Below, piece after piece: positions 22,975-34,744 of a stretch of DNA of 64,000 bases (its first letter is position 1; every line of letters starts with the position of its first letter). Source of the stretch: Dryas octopetala (taxonomy: Eukaryota > Streptophyta > Magnoliopsida > Rosales > Rosaceae); the NCBI GenBank assembly GCA_963921425.1, contig OY992834.1:14200164-14264163 (forward strand). The letters are read 5' to 3'. The notes below the pieces were generated by a model. It saw only the letters and a list, made by a program, of their open reading frames with translations. It had not been told where the DNA came from and did not search any database. A program made the translations under genes and the position numbers.

Positions 22975-24060
22975 ATTTTAAATTATAGTCATACAGTACT
23001 ACATGACTCTAGCCATTTTAAAGAAGGATTTATCCATATCTGTTAGGCCGCTAAGAATTGTTGAGCATTATGGGACATGATAAATAAAGTAATCTTTTTG
23101 TCCATATATATAGGAAGCATAGGGTCATTCAATTTTCATATTAACTGCGCGCACTACTAATATAATTTTCATTAAAATTATCTGCTCTTAGATTTTGTAC
23201 ACATCATTTCCTTATCTTACATATGTTCATCATACATATCCAAAAGAAGCACTAGGGAGGATTAAACATATTTGAAGAAATTTTAAATTAGTTAATGATA
23301 GAAGATAGAAGACCATTTAAAGGACATTTCTTTATTTTTGGTAGCCCAATATGGTAAACAAAAATAGTAGACTAGTAGTAGCCCAATATGATGATAAACA
23401 GAAATAGAAGACCAGTAGTAGCCCAATATGGTAAAAAGAAATAGCTAGTAGACCAGTAGTAGCCCATAAGGCCAATGATAGCCTAATAATATGATATCCA
23501 AATTAATTTACCTTAGCAGCCCATAACTCCATAACACCTACAAACTCAAAGTTAACCATGTGGCTTTTTTGTTGTCATAATTATAAATAGGTGGTTTAAG
23601 GTTCAAAGAACCGATATATAGTTATAAAGATAGTAGTGCACACTAGGTTTCCAATTGAAGTTTGTCGCAGTTGAAATATAATTGAACACACTGAAGACCA
23701 ATTTGCACTTTCAATAAAGTTGTATATGTTGTAATATATATTGTTAATTTCTTGATAATGTACAGAAGGTTGGTGCTATAACTTACCACTGTTCTTTACA
23801 AGCATATAGTTAATTAGCATGTCTCATTGTTCTTCTCTGAGTTATCTAGAGAAAGTTCATGTTTAAAATGATGAATTTGTAATTGCCGCTTCTGAAATCC
23901 TTCATTTTGGCAGGATCACATGTTTGATGCCATTTAGATATTTTCATTGAAACACTTTAAAACTACAAATGAAAAGATTGTGATGACCGGCCTTAGACTT
24001 GAAAAATGATAGAGAAGTGATAGATCAAGAAGAGGCGATCCTTAATTTAACGACACCATT
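22975..24060 (+). pseudogene. tandem unit D, lacking its central part
   Basis: The upstream flank (TTAGGCCGCTAAGAATTGTT and onward) and promoter match unit E closely. TATAAATAG at about 23,583 and AAGGTTCAAAGAACCGATAT follow. Then, at about 23,640, the sequence jumps directly to the 3' module (TTCCAATTGAAGTTTGTCGC), which in unit E stands about 640 bases downstream. The CGCCGCA block, hairpin, donor-like site and core are therefore missing. This is a deletion copy and probably does not make the normal transcript. Confidence 0.55.
23335..23480 (+). promoter_or_regulatory. AGCCCA promoter repeats of unit D
   Basis: Three or four direct repeats of about 45 bases, each with GTAGCCCAATATGG, then AAATAG and GACCAGTA, end in GTAGCCCATAAGGCC. 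AGCCCA is the inverse of TGGGCT, the site II type element that binds TCP factors in many plant growth-related promoters (family knowledge). Confidence 0.6.
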
Positions 24061-24984
24061 GTTACATCACCATAATCCCTCCAAGCACTAGTAGGAATGC
24101 CGATAATCAATCCCCTATTAGGCATCTTCTTTGCAATTATAGCTGCAGCTAGCATAACATATCATGATCCCTCAATTGCTTCATGATCCAGAGATCGATG
24201 AGCTTCCTTCCCTAGAAAATCAACCATTGAAGTGCTCCAATGAAGAAACACAAGTAATTAAATTGGGGTTTCAAACAGCACTCTCACCAAACAAGCGTAT
24301 ATGAGAGGATTACGTACAGTACCAAAACTAGAAATCAAGAACCTAGAGAAATCACAAGAAGATAGAATGAGAATTGAAAGAAAAAGAAGAATTAATTGAA
24401 GAAAGAAGGAGAAGATGAGACTAGCTCGCAAGTAGACACCAAACTGGCGCGAATTAAGTAAATTACATCTCTAGATCGAGAGAGAAACTCTGCTAGAGAG
24501 AGACAGAGTTGCTATTTGGTCTTTAGTATTTAAACACAAAAGTATATTAATAAGCCAAAGGTTTCTTAGTGTTGTTGAAAGCTGCAACAACAATCAATTA
24601 AATTCGATCGATGAAGAGTTTTCATTGAATTAAATTTGATAAAAAAAAATAAAAAATTGAAGGAAATTTTAAAGAATTACTTACTCTAGGATGTATGACA
24701 AGCATCCTAGTTAAGCTGTACTACAACTATTTGTAAAATTTAAAAATAAGGTTATTGGTAAAACAAAATTTAACAATAATGTTACTTTTGTAACCTTCAG
24801 GTCATCTAGGTAAGTGCAATAGCCAGCTGTCCACTTTGTCATGAGCATTGCAGCAAAGAAGAAGCCACTTTATCATTAGCCCTCATCTTTCTCTCTCTAC
24901 CATCAACAATGAACCCCAGCCCAGCCACGTTGAACGAACTCTACTTTGCACCGCTCTTCCCATTCTTCTTCTCCTCATCCTCTT

Positions 24985-25042
<58 letters not shown>

Positions 25043-25744
25043 ATCACACTCTCTCTCTACATCACTCTAGTAAGGTTCAGTGCTGAGAGAAGGTGAAATT
25101 GGGAAAAATGAGAGGGAGCATAGGCAGTAGATGACTTGTAAGCCTTTTCCGTTGACTTAGATTTGCTCTATGTTTTTTCAGTTTTCGTTTTTGTTGTTGT
25201 GCAGTTTTAGTTAACTTGTATGCTTTGTTTTTCCAGTTATTTTGTTTAATTTCTGGTTTTCTAGGTATGGAAGGCATGAAGTATGCTAGATGCAGGGAGT
25301 GATGCTTGGTTTGTTGGAAAGTACTACATTTATGGCAGTTTCAGTTGTAGTTCACAGTTTCAATTTACTGTAAAAGTAACAGAGAAGAATATTAGAATAG
25401 AAAACCCATAAATTTCATGTTTTTTGCAAATTTAGATCGATGATTATGGGTTTATGGTTATCTTGAGTCAATTTTTGTAGATTTTGTGTTAATGATGCTT
25501 TGATTTTTTGAAATTTTCAGTTTACTATAGCAGTGTCTTTGCTTTTGGTAAAGTGAAAAATTAATAGTTATTTTAGCATGTAGTGTTTTGTCCTTGTTGG
25601 TAGTGCCTGGATGTTGGGTCTTCTAGAATGTTACTTGAAAATTAAATTTGTTGGCTTTAATATTACCTACAAGTTAAATTTGCGAGCTTAGTTGCTTTTC
25701 CTTAACTTTTTGGGTTGTCAGTATCTTAAAATTAACGGATTCAA
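24061..25744. other. spacer between units D and E
   Basis: No gene is supported. A purine-rich stretch at 24,340-24,500 and a (TC)n tract at 24,989-25,040 stand out. The sequence at 24,060-24,250 has a mildly coding look on the minus strand but no recognised domain. Confidence 0.4.
24989..25040. repeat. (TC)n microsatellite
   Basis: About 26 TC units in a pyrimidine-rich neighbourhood. The serine/leucine-rich frame across it is a product of the repeat. Confidence 0.9.
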
Positions 25745-27630
25745 TTTTAAATTAGTTACATATGGTACTACAAGACTCTAGCCAACTTGAAGCAAGATTT
25801 ATCCATATCTTTTAGGCCGCTAGGAATTGTTGAGCATTTAATGGATATGATAACTATATATATATATATGGAAAGTAATCTTTTTGTCAATATAGGTAGC
25901 ATAGGGTTCCTTCAAAATTTTCATATTAAGTGCACTACTAATATAAATGAGGAGGATCATCTCTATTTCATGCAAAATCTTTCTTGTTTTCATTGAGGAT
26001 ATTTTTCCTTTTATTATATATTTTTTATTAAATAAATGAATTGTTATGCTTAAATGAAGTTAAGTGACTTAAATTTGATTTTTAAGGAAAGAAAAAAAAA
26101 GAGAAGAGGAGTAGGAAGGAGAGATTCCTCTTGAATATTAATTTGTGGATATGCTAAACTTTCTCTGCTCTTAGATTTTGTACTCGTCATTTCCTTACCT
26201 TACATATGTTAATCATACATATCAAAAAAAGCACAAGGGAGCTAAGATTCATCATATTTGAAGAAATTTTAAAATTAGTAAATGAAAGTAATTAAATAAG
26301 ATCGAGATCATTTAAAAGACTTTTCTTTATCTTTAGTAGCCCAATATGGTAAATAGAAATAGTAGATCGACCAGTAGTAGCCCATAGTAAATAGAAATAG
26401 TAGACCAGTAGTAGCCCAATATGGTAAACAAAGATAGTAGCCCATAAGGCCGATGATAGCCTAATAATATGAGCTCCAACTAGACCTCATCAGCCCATAA
26501 CTCCATCACAACCACAAACTCAAAGTTAAAATAGGTGGGTTTTGTTTTTTGTTTTTTTGTCTATAAATAGGTAGTTTAGGGTTCAAAGAACCGAGATATG
26601 GTCATAAAGATAGTCTTGCGCCGCATCCTCAACCTTCACTTACTAAGAGACCTCCTATAGGCTACAACAGTGGTGATCGATGAGGAGGAATCATGATTTT
26701 GTGGAAGAGTTCTACTGCTATCTCTATGGTTTTCTTCATAGGTAAATCCATTAACCCATTTTCACTCGTTCACCTTCCAGACCATGATCTTTAAGTATGT
26801 GGAGATGTATGTAAGTAGCAATAGCAATGAAGCTTATGGGTTTAGTATTTGGAGATGTGATCTTATGGGTTCTGCTCTTCTCTTGGGTTTAAACAAAACT
26901 TGGTTCAGATTTGGAACCATTAGGCCAGATGAAGCATGTTACTTAGATCACATATCAGGAACCAAACCCTTATTCTCAGTAGATGCTTCTGTTTTTCTAG
27001 TAAAGGCTTTTTCGGCCGTGATTTCTCTGTATAAGAAAGGGGTTAATAGTTGTATATGACAAAGGAAACTTATTTCCTATGTCATGTTACGATAAAGGAT
27101 AACCTTTGTTCTATTGCTATAATATGCATATAGAAAAATTATGAATGGGTTATTGTTGCGCTTAGTGATTCAGCAAACAATAGTCTATACTTAAAAGGTT
27201 GATAGAATTAAAAGTCTGAATGTCACATTCCACTTGATGCACATGTTTATGAATTTTATAGGTATACAATTCCAATTGAAGCTTGTCGTAGTTGAAATAT
27301 TGTAATTGTACACACTAAAGATCAATTTGAACTTTCAATAAAGTTGTATATGTTGTAATCTTGTTAATTTCTTGATAATGTACAGAAGGTTCATGCTATA
27401 ACTTGCAACTGTTCTTTACAAGCATATATATTGTTAATTAGCATGTCCCATTGTTCTTCTCTAAGTTATCTATAGAAAGTTCATGTTTTAAATGATGAAT
27501 TTGTGATTGCCGCTTCCAAAATCCTCCATTTTGGTAGGACCACATGTTTGATGCCATTTAGATATTTTTATTGAAACACTTTAAAACTATAAATGAAGAG
27601 ATTGTGATGACCTTAAACTCCAAAAATGGC
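25745..27630 (+). ncRNA. tandem unit E, fullest copy of the array gene
   Basis: Upstream flank as in D, then AGCCCA boxes (26,335-26,500), TATAAATAG at about 26,563, AGGGTTCAAAGAACC and the GCGCCGCATCC block at about 26,620. A hairpin with arms GAAGA (26704-26708) and TCTTC (26733-26737), plus inner pairs, ends three bases before GGTAAATC (26741). The core (26,850-26,940) holds AAACAAAACTTGGTTCAGATTTGGAACC and is followed by GATTTCTCTGTATAAGAAAG at about 27,018. The 3' module runs from about 27,265 to 27,610. A 91-codon frame (26784-27059) covers the core. Whether it is translated is unknown. Confidence 0.5.
26335..26510 (+). promoter_or_regulatory. AGCCCA promoter repeats of unit E
   Basis: Direct repeats of GTAGCCCAATATGGTAAA with AAATAGTAGACCAGTA between them, about four copies, and a last AGCCCATAAC at about 26,490. 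The layout is that of unit D's promoter with one spacer shortened. Confidence 0.6.
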
Positions 27631-27659
27631 CAAGCTGCACTACATGAAGATTCATTCAA

Positions 27660-28330
27660 AATGAAGTAGTTAATATCTTATTCATGTCATCTCATATGGA
27701 GGAGTCAGAAAAGTGAAGTAGTTCAGTGGCTTCAGAGGGTTTCCTTCAATTTGCAAGTGGATGGGGCTGGTGGTTCTGGGTGGGGGGAGAAGGGCGTGGA
27801 GGGGTTTGATGGTGCTGGGTGGGGGGAGAGGGTTGAAGAAGATGGGGATAGAGTTGCAAAGAGAGGTGGACGCGGGGATTGGGTGGGGGGTGGCCAAGGA
27901 GGGGAGGCGGAGGGAGGTAGATGCGGGGAAGCGTAGGGAGGAAGAAGGTTTGGGGGCGGGGGAGAGGGGGGATGAAGGCAGCTGGGGAGGGAGTTGCATA
28001 GAGAGTGAGGGAGTCGGGGAGAAAGATGGTTGGTTGAAAGATTTTTGTTTTTGACAAAAAAATTTGTTTAAATGATTTAAAGTTTTTAAAATATTAAAAT
28101 ACTTTTTTAACATGTGGTAGCTTAGGTGGACAAAACTAGGATGAAAAAACCATCATATCCTTGTCACGTCATCAAAGATAACGGTTGATTGATAGAAAAT
28201 CTAACGGAGGTATTAACTTGAAACAAAATGAAAGTTGAGGCATGAAATTGCAACTTTTTGAACTTGAAGTACTAACTTGAAATTCGAGATAAAGTTGAGG
28301 TATTAAATTGTAATTTACCCTTAATTTAAT
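27660..28330. repeat. remnant of a foldback-type repeat with G-rich core
   Basis: A G-rich, C-poor stretch (27,755-28,025) is followed by the arm-like sequence GAGGTATTAACTTGAAAC, GTTGAGGCATGAAATTGCAAC and GTTGAGGTATTAAATTG. These are inexact direct repeats common at ends of plant foldback elements, but no left partner arm was found. The glycine-rich and proline-rich frames here are compositional. Confidence 0.35.
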
Positions 28331-28517
28331 TTTGTTGTCTAATAGTCCAAAATCAAGCTTTAGTGACAATGGTTAACAAAAGTAGTGATGTGATCACAAT
28401 TTAAGGGCAATTTTGTCCTTTCCCACCAACCCTTCCCTTTCCCTTCTCTCTTCTCTATAATCTCTCTCTTTCTGAAGGGGGAGGGCCGAGGTGGAAGAAC
28501 AAAATTGCCCTTAAGAA

Positions 28518-28597
28518 TTTAGTCATTTGCGTATGGGTTGGCATATGGATGAAAAATTTAGTCATTTGTGTATGGGTTGGCATATGGATGAAAATTT
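28518..28597. repeat. two-copy direct repeat of about 40 bp
   Basis: AATTTAGTCATTTGCGTATGG followed by GTTGGCATATGGATGAAAA is repeated at once with a single C-to-T difference. Confidence 0.85.
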
Positions 28598-30600
28598 AAG
28601 GCTTAGGCTCTACTTTATGCAAAAACGAGCCACTTTTGCCATAACATTGGGTCGCGCCAATCCATGGCCAATAGGGCCTGGACCGTTTTTAAGGGCTTAA
28701 CAATAAATATTAGCCTTTTTTATATTTTATTCACCTGAATTTTGGGGTTAATCTCATTTCACTACTTAAAAAAAAAATTGTGTCAATTTATCATCTGAAT
28801 TAAAAATTTGTTACAATGTACCACCTCTGTCTTATTTTGTCTAAATTTTTGTTAAAAATAAGGGTGTTTTGATTTTTTTCAAGTTACTATTGTTGAAAAA
28901 ACAAAATTAAAACAAATTTTTTTTTTTTTACACTTTACCCACTTTGACAATAGAAAACTAATTTAAAAATATCAAAACATTCTTTTTCTTAGTAAAAGTT
29001 TAGATAAAATGAGCTATAAATAATATATTGTAACAAATTTTTAATTCAGGTGGTAAATTGACACAATTTTTGTTTTCAGGCTTTGAAGTGAAATCGACTC
29101 TAAAGTTCAGGTGGGTAAAGTGTAATAAAATCTAAACAGTAATGATAGTAATTTAAGCTTGATTTTTGCTTTCAACGTACATCATTAGAATGTTGATAAT
29201 TTGATATAGAGTTGCGTTTCTTGTTTGACCTTCTAATTACTTAATCCCATTGCAACTCCTTGTGCAGTTGTGTCAATTTAAGTAATATCGCACGCATAGT
29301 ATATGCTTTATTCGAGAGCATAACTTGTATACCTAAATTTCGTACCTTCAATCATCATACACAAAAGAAACAAAAATATATATGTCATACTCAATACATC
29401 TTGTACAGGCTATTTAGAGGGACAAACCAACATGTACGTGGCAGCACACAAAGCCATTATACTATGCAATTTTCTTTTCTTACAATAAAATAAGTAGGTT
29501 TTACATGGTACCTAGCTTCTTAGCTAGGCTTGTGCTTAACATGCTAAACACGTACTTTGCAGTCTTATTAGAAGTGATGATCGAGTTTAACTACCAGCTA
29601 ACTTCATGTTCATGCATATATATCTTCTTTCGTGTAGCACCATACCAATTTGGGGAAATTTTAAAGTTAGCACATTGTTGCTTTTATTAAAGACTTTTTA
29701 CTCTCTTTTTTTTTCACAACTGAATCTATATTAATGAAGGAAAAAAAAAGAAGAATTAGTAAATCCGCTAAAATAGAGGGCTCTATCCATGAAGAAGGTT
29801 ACAGCCCAAAGCAATTAGGCTAAAAAACGTGTCACACGGTACAGGGCACAAACATAAAAACTAAAATGAAAAAATAACGCCTTTTTAGAATCTTGAAAAT
29901 ATAATTATTGAGTAATACCTAAACTTCACTTGAATATGGGTCGAATCACTTTAAATAATAAGATTCAACACCATTCCATGACTATATATATTTTTAAAAA
30001 GTTAAAATTTCATTTTGATCCTTATAGCTTTAATAACTTTTTTTTTTGGCCATTAATAGCTTTAATAACTTTAATTTGTCTAATAGTTTCAATATTCTTA
30101 GCAATTTTAGTACTAGACTTTCATAACGATCAGAACCAAGTTCGATCAAAATGTTTAACATATTTTATTTTGAAAACAAAAATCCAACATAGCACGGCAG
30201 GTGTTTATTCAAGATGAAAGTGTTTCAAAATATTAAGGAAACTATAATTTGTAACTGAGAAACAACTACAATTGAGAATTGACAGGGTCACAGGAAGACG
30301 TACCGGAATGACCATTTGGCTCGATGTCATCCATTTTAATCATGAGGTCTACCACTCTTCCTCTTGTCGCTTAACCAGTTGTAAAATTTTAAAATTAAAT
30401 ACAAATTATATAAATTAATTATTCAATAAAGAATAAGAATATACTAGTGAATATATACTATTGTGAAGCTCGAGTGAATATCCTTTTGTATCAAAATGAA
30501 ACCATATCCTTTCTCCAATTTCCCAACTTTCTTCTCTAAAAGTCCAACCTAAACTTCTTCATCATCAGCATCATGATGACCATCATCATCACCACCGATC
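28598..30600. other. spacer upstream of the phospholipase gene
   Basis: Apart from one foldback element no feature is supported. AT-rich, with no domain-bearing frame. The last few hundred bases must include the phospholipase promoter. Confidence 0.45.
28720..29126. mobile_element. foldback MITE, about 400 bp
   Basis: Inverted arms of about 140 bases: left CACCTGAATTTTGGGG, then TTGTGTCAATTTATCATCTG and ACAATGTACCACCTC; right the inverses, ending in AAGTTCAGGTGGGTAAAG. Non-coding. The arms differ at scattered bases and the exact ends are not certain. Confidence 0.65.
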
Positions 30601-30611
30601 TCTATAAATAG
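30601..30611 (+). promoter_or_regulatory. TATA box of the phospholipase C gene
   Basis: CTATAAATAG at 30602-30611 stands about 80 bases before the start codon, which allows a normal TATA-to-start spacing and a leader of about 50 bases. Confidence 0.6.
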
Positions 30612-30689
30612 CCCTTCTCACACATTGAACATTAAGCTTAACCAACAACACTTACGAACCCAAATTCCCAAACCACCACGTCACCAACA

Positions 30690-33600
30690 ATGGCTGGTCC
30701 GGAGCCAGGCGGTAGTAGTAGTACTAGTACTCCCACCACCTCCCCCATCAAAACGGTGGTCGTTTTGGTCCAAGAGAACCGCTCCTTCGACCACATGCTG
30801 GGTTGGATGAAGTCCCTAAACCCAGAAATCAACGGCGTCACGGGAACCGAATCCAACCCCATTTCGACATCCGACCCGAACTCCACCCGGGTCGTCTTCG
30901 GCGACAAGTCCGCCTACGTGGACCCGGACCCGGGCCACTCGATCCAAGCCATCTACGAGCAAATCTTCGGCGAGCAGTGGAGCGAGGAGTCAGCCGCCAA
31001 GAAGCTTGCTCCCACCATGGAGGGCTTCGCCCAAAACGCCGAGAGGACGGAGGCCGGGCTGTCGGAGACGGTGATGAACGGGTTCAGGCCCGAAAACGTC
31101 CCCGTTTATAAGGAGCTGGTGAAGGACTTCGCGGTGTGTGATAGGTGGTTCGCGTCGGTGCCGTCGTCGACGCAGCCGAACCGGCAGTACGTGCACTCGG
31201 CGACGTCGCATGGGCTGACCAGCAACGACACCAAGCAGCTCATCGCAGGCTTGCCGCAGAAGACAATTTTTGAGTCGTTGGAGGAAGCTTCTTTGTCGTT
31301 TGGGATTTACTACCAGTACCCTCCTTCCACGCTTTTGTACAGGTAATATACATTTATGTTTGATCATGGATAAAATTTCATAATTTAATTCTTTTATAAA
31401 TATCATAATTTATGTTCACTTTTAATATTTCGTCGAGCATTTAAATGCTAACAATGAACATTCAAACATTATCTAATGCTTTACATAAAAAATGTGAGGC
31501 ATTGTATAATAATTTATAAGAGTTTTGAGGTATTTTTTTATTGTTAATTAATTTTATGTGAGGTGATCTAAAATATATATGATTGTCTTTAGCAATATTA
31601 CTCATATGTAATTGTTCATTTAGTACAAAAGGAATACAAACACAGAAGATAAAAGTGAAATGTGAACTTCTATGATTAATTGATCACTGCAAATTATGAT
31701 TAATTGATCAGCCGTCATTAGTTTGGCATGTGTATATTGCTTAAATATGTGGTTTGTCCTTCCAAATATGGGACAACTCTTTCAACTTTATAATAATATA
31801 TTATTAGTGGCGGGAGTACTTTAAAGAACATGCCATGTGAATATCCCACCTAATTAATATGATTCCAACGCTGACCATTGATTTGCCATTCATGCACTAC
31901 AATAAGCATTATTGCATTAAAAGGCCATCACTGTAATTTTCAAACCCAAATTATATAATTGAATAATGCTAAAGTTATTAAATAATGTATCAGTATACAT
32001 GTTAATATTTTACTAATTAAAAATAAATAAATTTCAATCTTTCCAAAAGAAAAAAAAAAAAAAACAAGCTTTCAATATATTCTCATAGTAGTAGGTGGTC
32101 TCATTCTAACAGTCCTCTATATAACATTATTGTTTTGTCTCGATTCTCTCCTTCCAACCCATTAATTTATCGGGTTTATTAGTTGGAATTTGGAAGCCAT
32201 AATTAATTAATATATTTGATGGTTATTAATTTAAATATTATTACTTTTTCTTGTCGTTATTTGGATAGATTGCAACATTAACACTTAACAGAAGCTTTTT
32301 TTCTTGTACTTCGCTTTAAATAATTGAAACATCCCTCCAAATGATGAATGCTTGTATTAGTGGGGGCCAGCTACTATTGAGGTCACAGATGAACTAAAAT
32401 GAGTCGGCTGATAGTTGTTATATTATATATATATATATGTCGAATGGATAATTAAATATAATCATGCTTTTTATACTGTTGATCATAGTTAGTAAATTCG
32501 CATATAATATACGTACATACATTTTTTTTTGGTATTTTTCAAAACATATAGAAAAAAATGCATATGTTTCAATTCAAACATATAATACACGTACTATTTC
32601 TGTATTATCACATATTCAAACGTATAATTCAAATTAAATGAGTTTTTCTAAAAAAAAAAAAATTAATGACTTAAGATTTTTTTTTTTCGTAAAAGAGAAA
32701 TAATGTAACATTATTTAGTGAAAAAAATTTGCTAAAAAAATTAGTGAGTGTGATAATACTCTTTTTTATCCTGAAAACTATTCGTTCTCTTCTATGTATT
32801 TTCTCTCTTCTCACATCTACGGTGTTCTGTTTTTTAATTAATTACCTGTAGGAATCTAAGAAAATTGAAGTACATCAAGAACTTCCATCAGTTTGACCTA
32901 GAATTCAAGAGCCATTGCAAGGAGGGGAAGTTACCAAACTACGTGGTGGTCGAACAAAGGTTCTTTGAAGTGTTATCAATACCTGCGAACGATGACCACC
33001 CATCTCACGATGTCTCCGAAGGCCAGAAGTTTGTAAAAGAAGTGTATGAAGCATTGAGATCAAGTCCCCAGTGGAATGAAATGTTGTTCATAATTATATA
33101 CGACGAGCATGGAGGTTTCTATGATCATGTTCCAACACCAGTGAAGGATGTCCCGAGCCCAGATGATATTGTCGGTCCCGAGCCGTACAACTTCAAATTT
33201 GATCGGCTTGGTGTTCGGGTTCCGGCCTTATTAATTTCCCCATGGATTGATCCTGGAACAGGTAATTAACTAATATCCTAAACTCTAATTACATGCAAAA
33301 TAATGTTACGAATCTTAATTTGTTTAAGAGACGGTTTCATTATATATGTGATACTGTGAATTTAAATCATACATTTAATTAAATTCAAAATATGAATAAT
33401 TAATCCATGTTCGAAGTCTGGCAAAATATACTTTTTGTTATGCATTTATGTTTCAAATACATATGCATTCCTTTTATTCGTACATAATTAGTTAGTACCA
33501 AATATTGGAAGATAGTATACGTTCTGACTATATTTTTCTAATATTTACTTTTGTTCAAACTCTCTCACATGCATGGACTCAATGTCACCCAATATGCACA

Positions 33601-34744
33601 TTTCACGAACAATAATTACTTAACACCTTTTTTATAAAGGTGAGCTTAATTTATATATAAGACCTCGATCACTTGTATAACTGGTGATCACCACCTGTAT
33701 GAGAAACGTGGTCTACATATAATCAGTAATATTGTATTTGCAGAAAAAACAAGTAATGTGAACTGTAATATTAATGGTTGATGATAAAAATATTATTGCA
33801 GTGTTGCATAAGCCTTCAGGGCCATATCATTCATCAGAGTTCGAGCACTCCTCAATTGCAGCAACTGTGAAGAAGATTTTCAATCTAAAAGAGTTTCTGA
33901 CAAAGCGTGATGCTTGGGCCGGAACCTTTGAGGGTGTTCTGACTAGAACAACTCCAAGAACTGATTGTCCAGGTGAACCTAGCTCATTATTTTATACTTT
34001 CATATATGCCTGCCTCGCTACATGAGAACTTAACAAGAAGGAAACAACATTTAATTATTGAACATAATGGATATATAGGTCAAATTATATTTTTTGTCCC
34101 CATATATAGTTTGTTCGATGTTTCACTTTTGTCTATATAGTTACCAAATGTTACACCATTGATCCATGTCATCAAATTCAATAGTTTTCTGTCAATTTGA
34201 AAAGATAAACTAAAATGAAAATCAATTAGCTATTTGATAATAATCGGTTAATACAATTTTCAATTATTATCAGAAATATAATGTTAGGCTATTTATTTGA
34301 TGATAATCAATTAATTTCTTGTAAAGATTATTTTTAAATGAGAACTTAAAAAGTAAACAATCAGTTATTCATTACATATTGTAACATGCATGATTTATTA
34401 TGCTTAATATTGCAGTTACTTTGGGTGAACCTGTGAAACTACGAGAGGCTGCATCAAACGACGGGTCAAAACTCAGTGAATTTCAAGAAGAATTAGTGCA
34501 ATTGGCTGCGGCATTAAATGGGGACCATAGAAAGGATATATTTCCCAACAAACTGGTGGAGAACATGAGTGTCTCAGAGGCTGTCAAATATGTGGAAGCA
34601 GCGTTTAAGACATTTTTAGACGAATGCGAGAAAGCCAGACAAAGTGGAACAGACGAAAATGAGGTTGTCGTTTGTGCAACCTCACCCACACCATCGTCGC
34701 CCAAGTCGTTTGTTCAAAAGATGTGTTCTTGTTTGGGTTTGTGA
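30690..34744 (+). CDS. non-specific phospholipase C (NPC3/4/5 type), four exons
   Basis: Hydrolyses membrane phospholipids to diacylglycerol and a phospho-headgroup; in plants these enzymes act in phosphate-starvation lipid remodelling, root growth and salt or ABA responses (family knowledge). Exons 30690-31342, 32852-33261, 33802-33972 and 34416-34744 join in frame at GT-AG sites to 520 residues, the usual length. Phosphoesterase family motifs are all present: [13 protein letters not shown] (about residue 28), [16 protein letters not shown] (about 158) and [14 protein letters not shown] (about 300). There is no signal peptide, as in the NPC3/4/5 group and unlike NPC1/2/6. The C-terminus ends in MCSCLGL; a C-terminal cysteine is S-acylated in Arabidopsis NPC4, so plasma-membrane anchoring by lipid is plausible. 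The first exon is much more GC-rich than the rest. The Arabidopsis NPC4 likeness is from memory. Confidence 0.93.

Noticed and set aside
7918-27630. Reading the tandem units as snRNA or snoRNA genes
   Set aside because: No plant upstream sequence element of the RTCCCACATCG kind and no paired C/D or H/ACA boxes were seen.
27682-28113. Proline-rich frame on the minus strand and glycine-rich frames on the plus strand
   Set aside because: Composition only; all frames of this G-rich stretch are open, which argues against coding.
30638-31406. Other frames across the first exon of the phospholipase gene, both strands
   Set aside because: Shadows caused by the high GC content of that exon.
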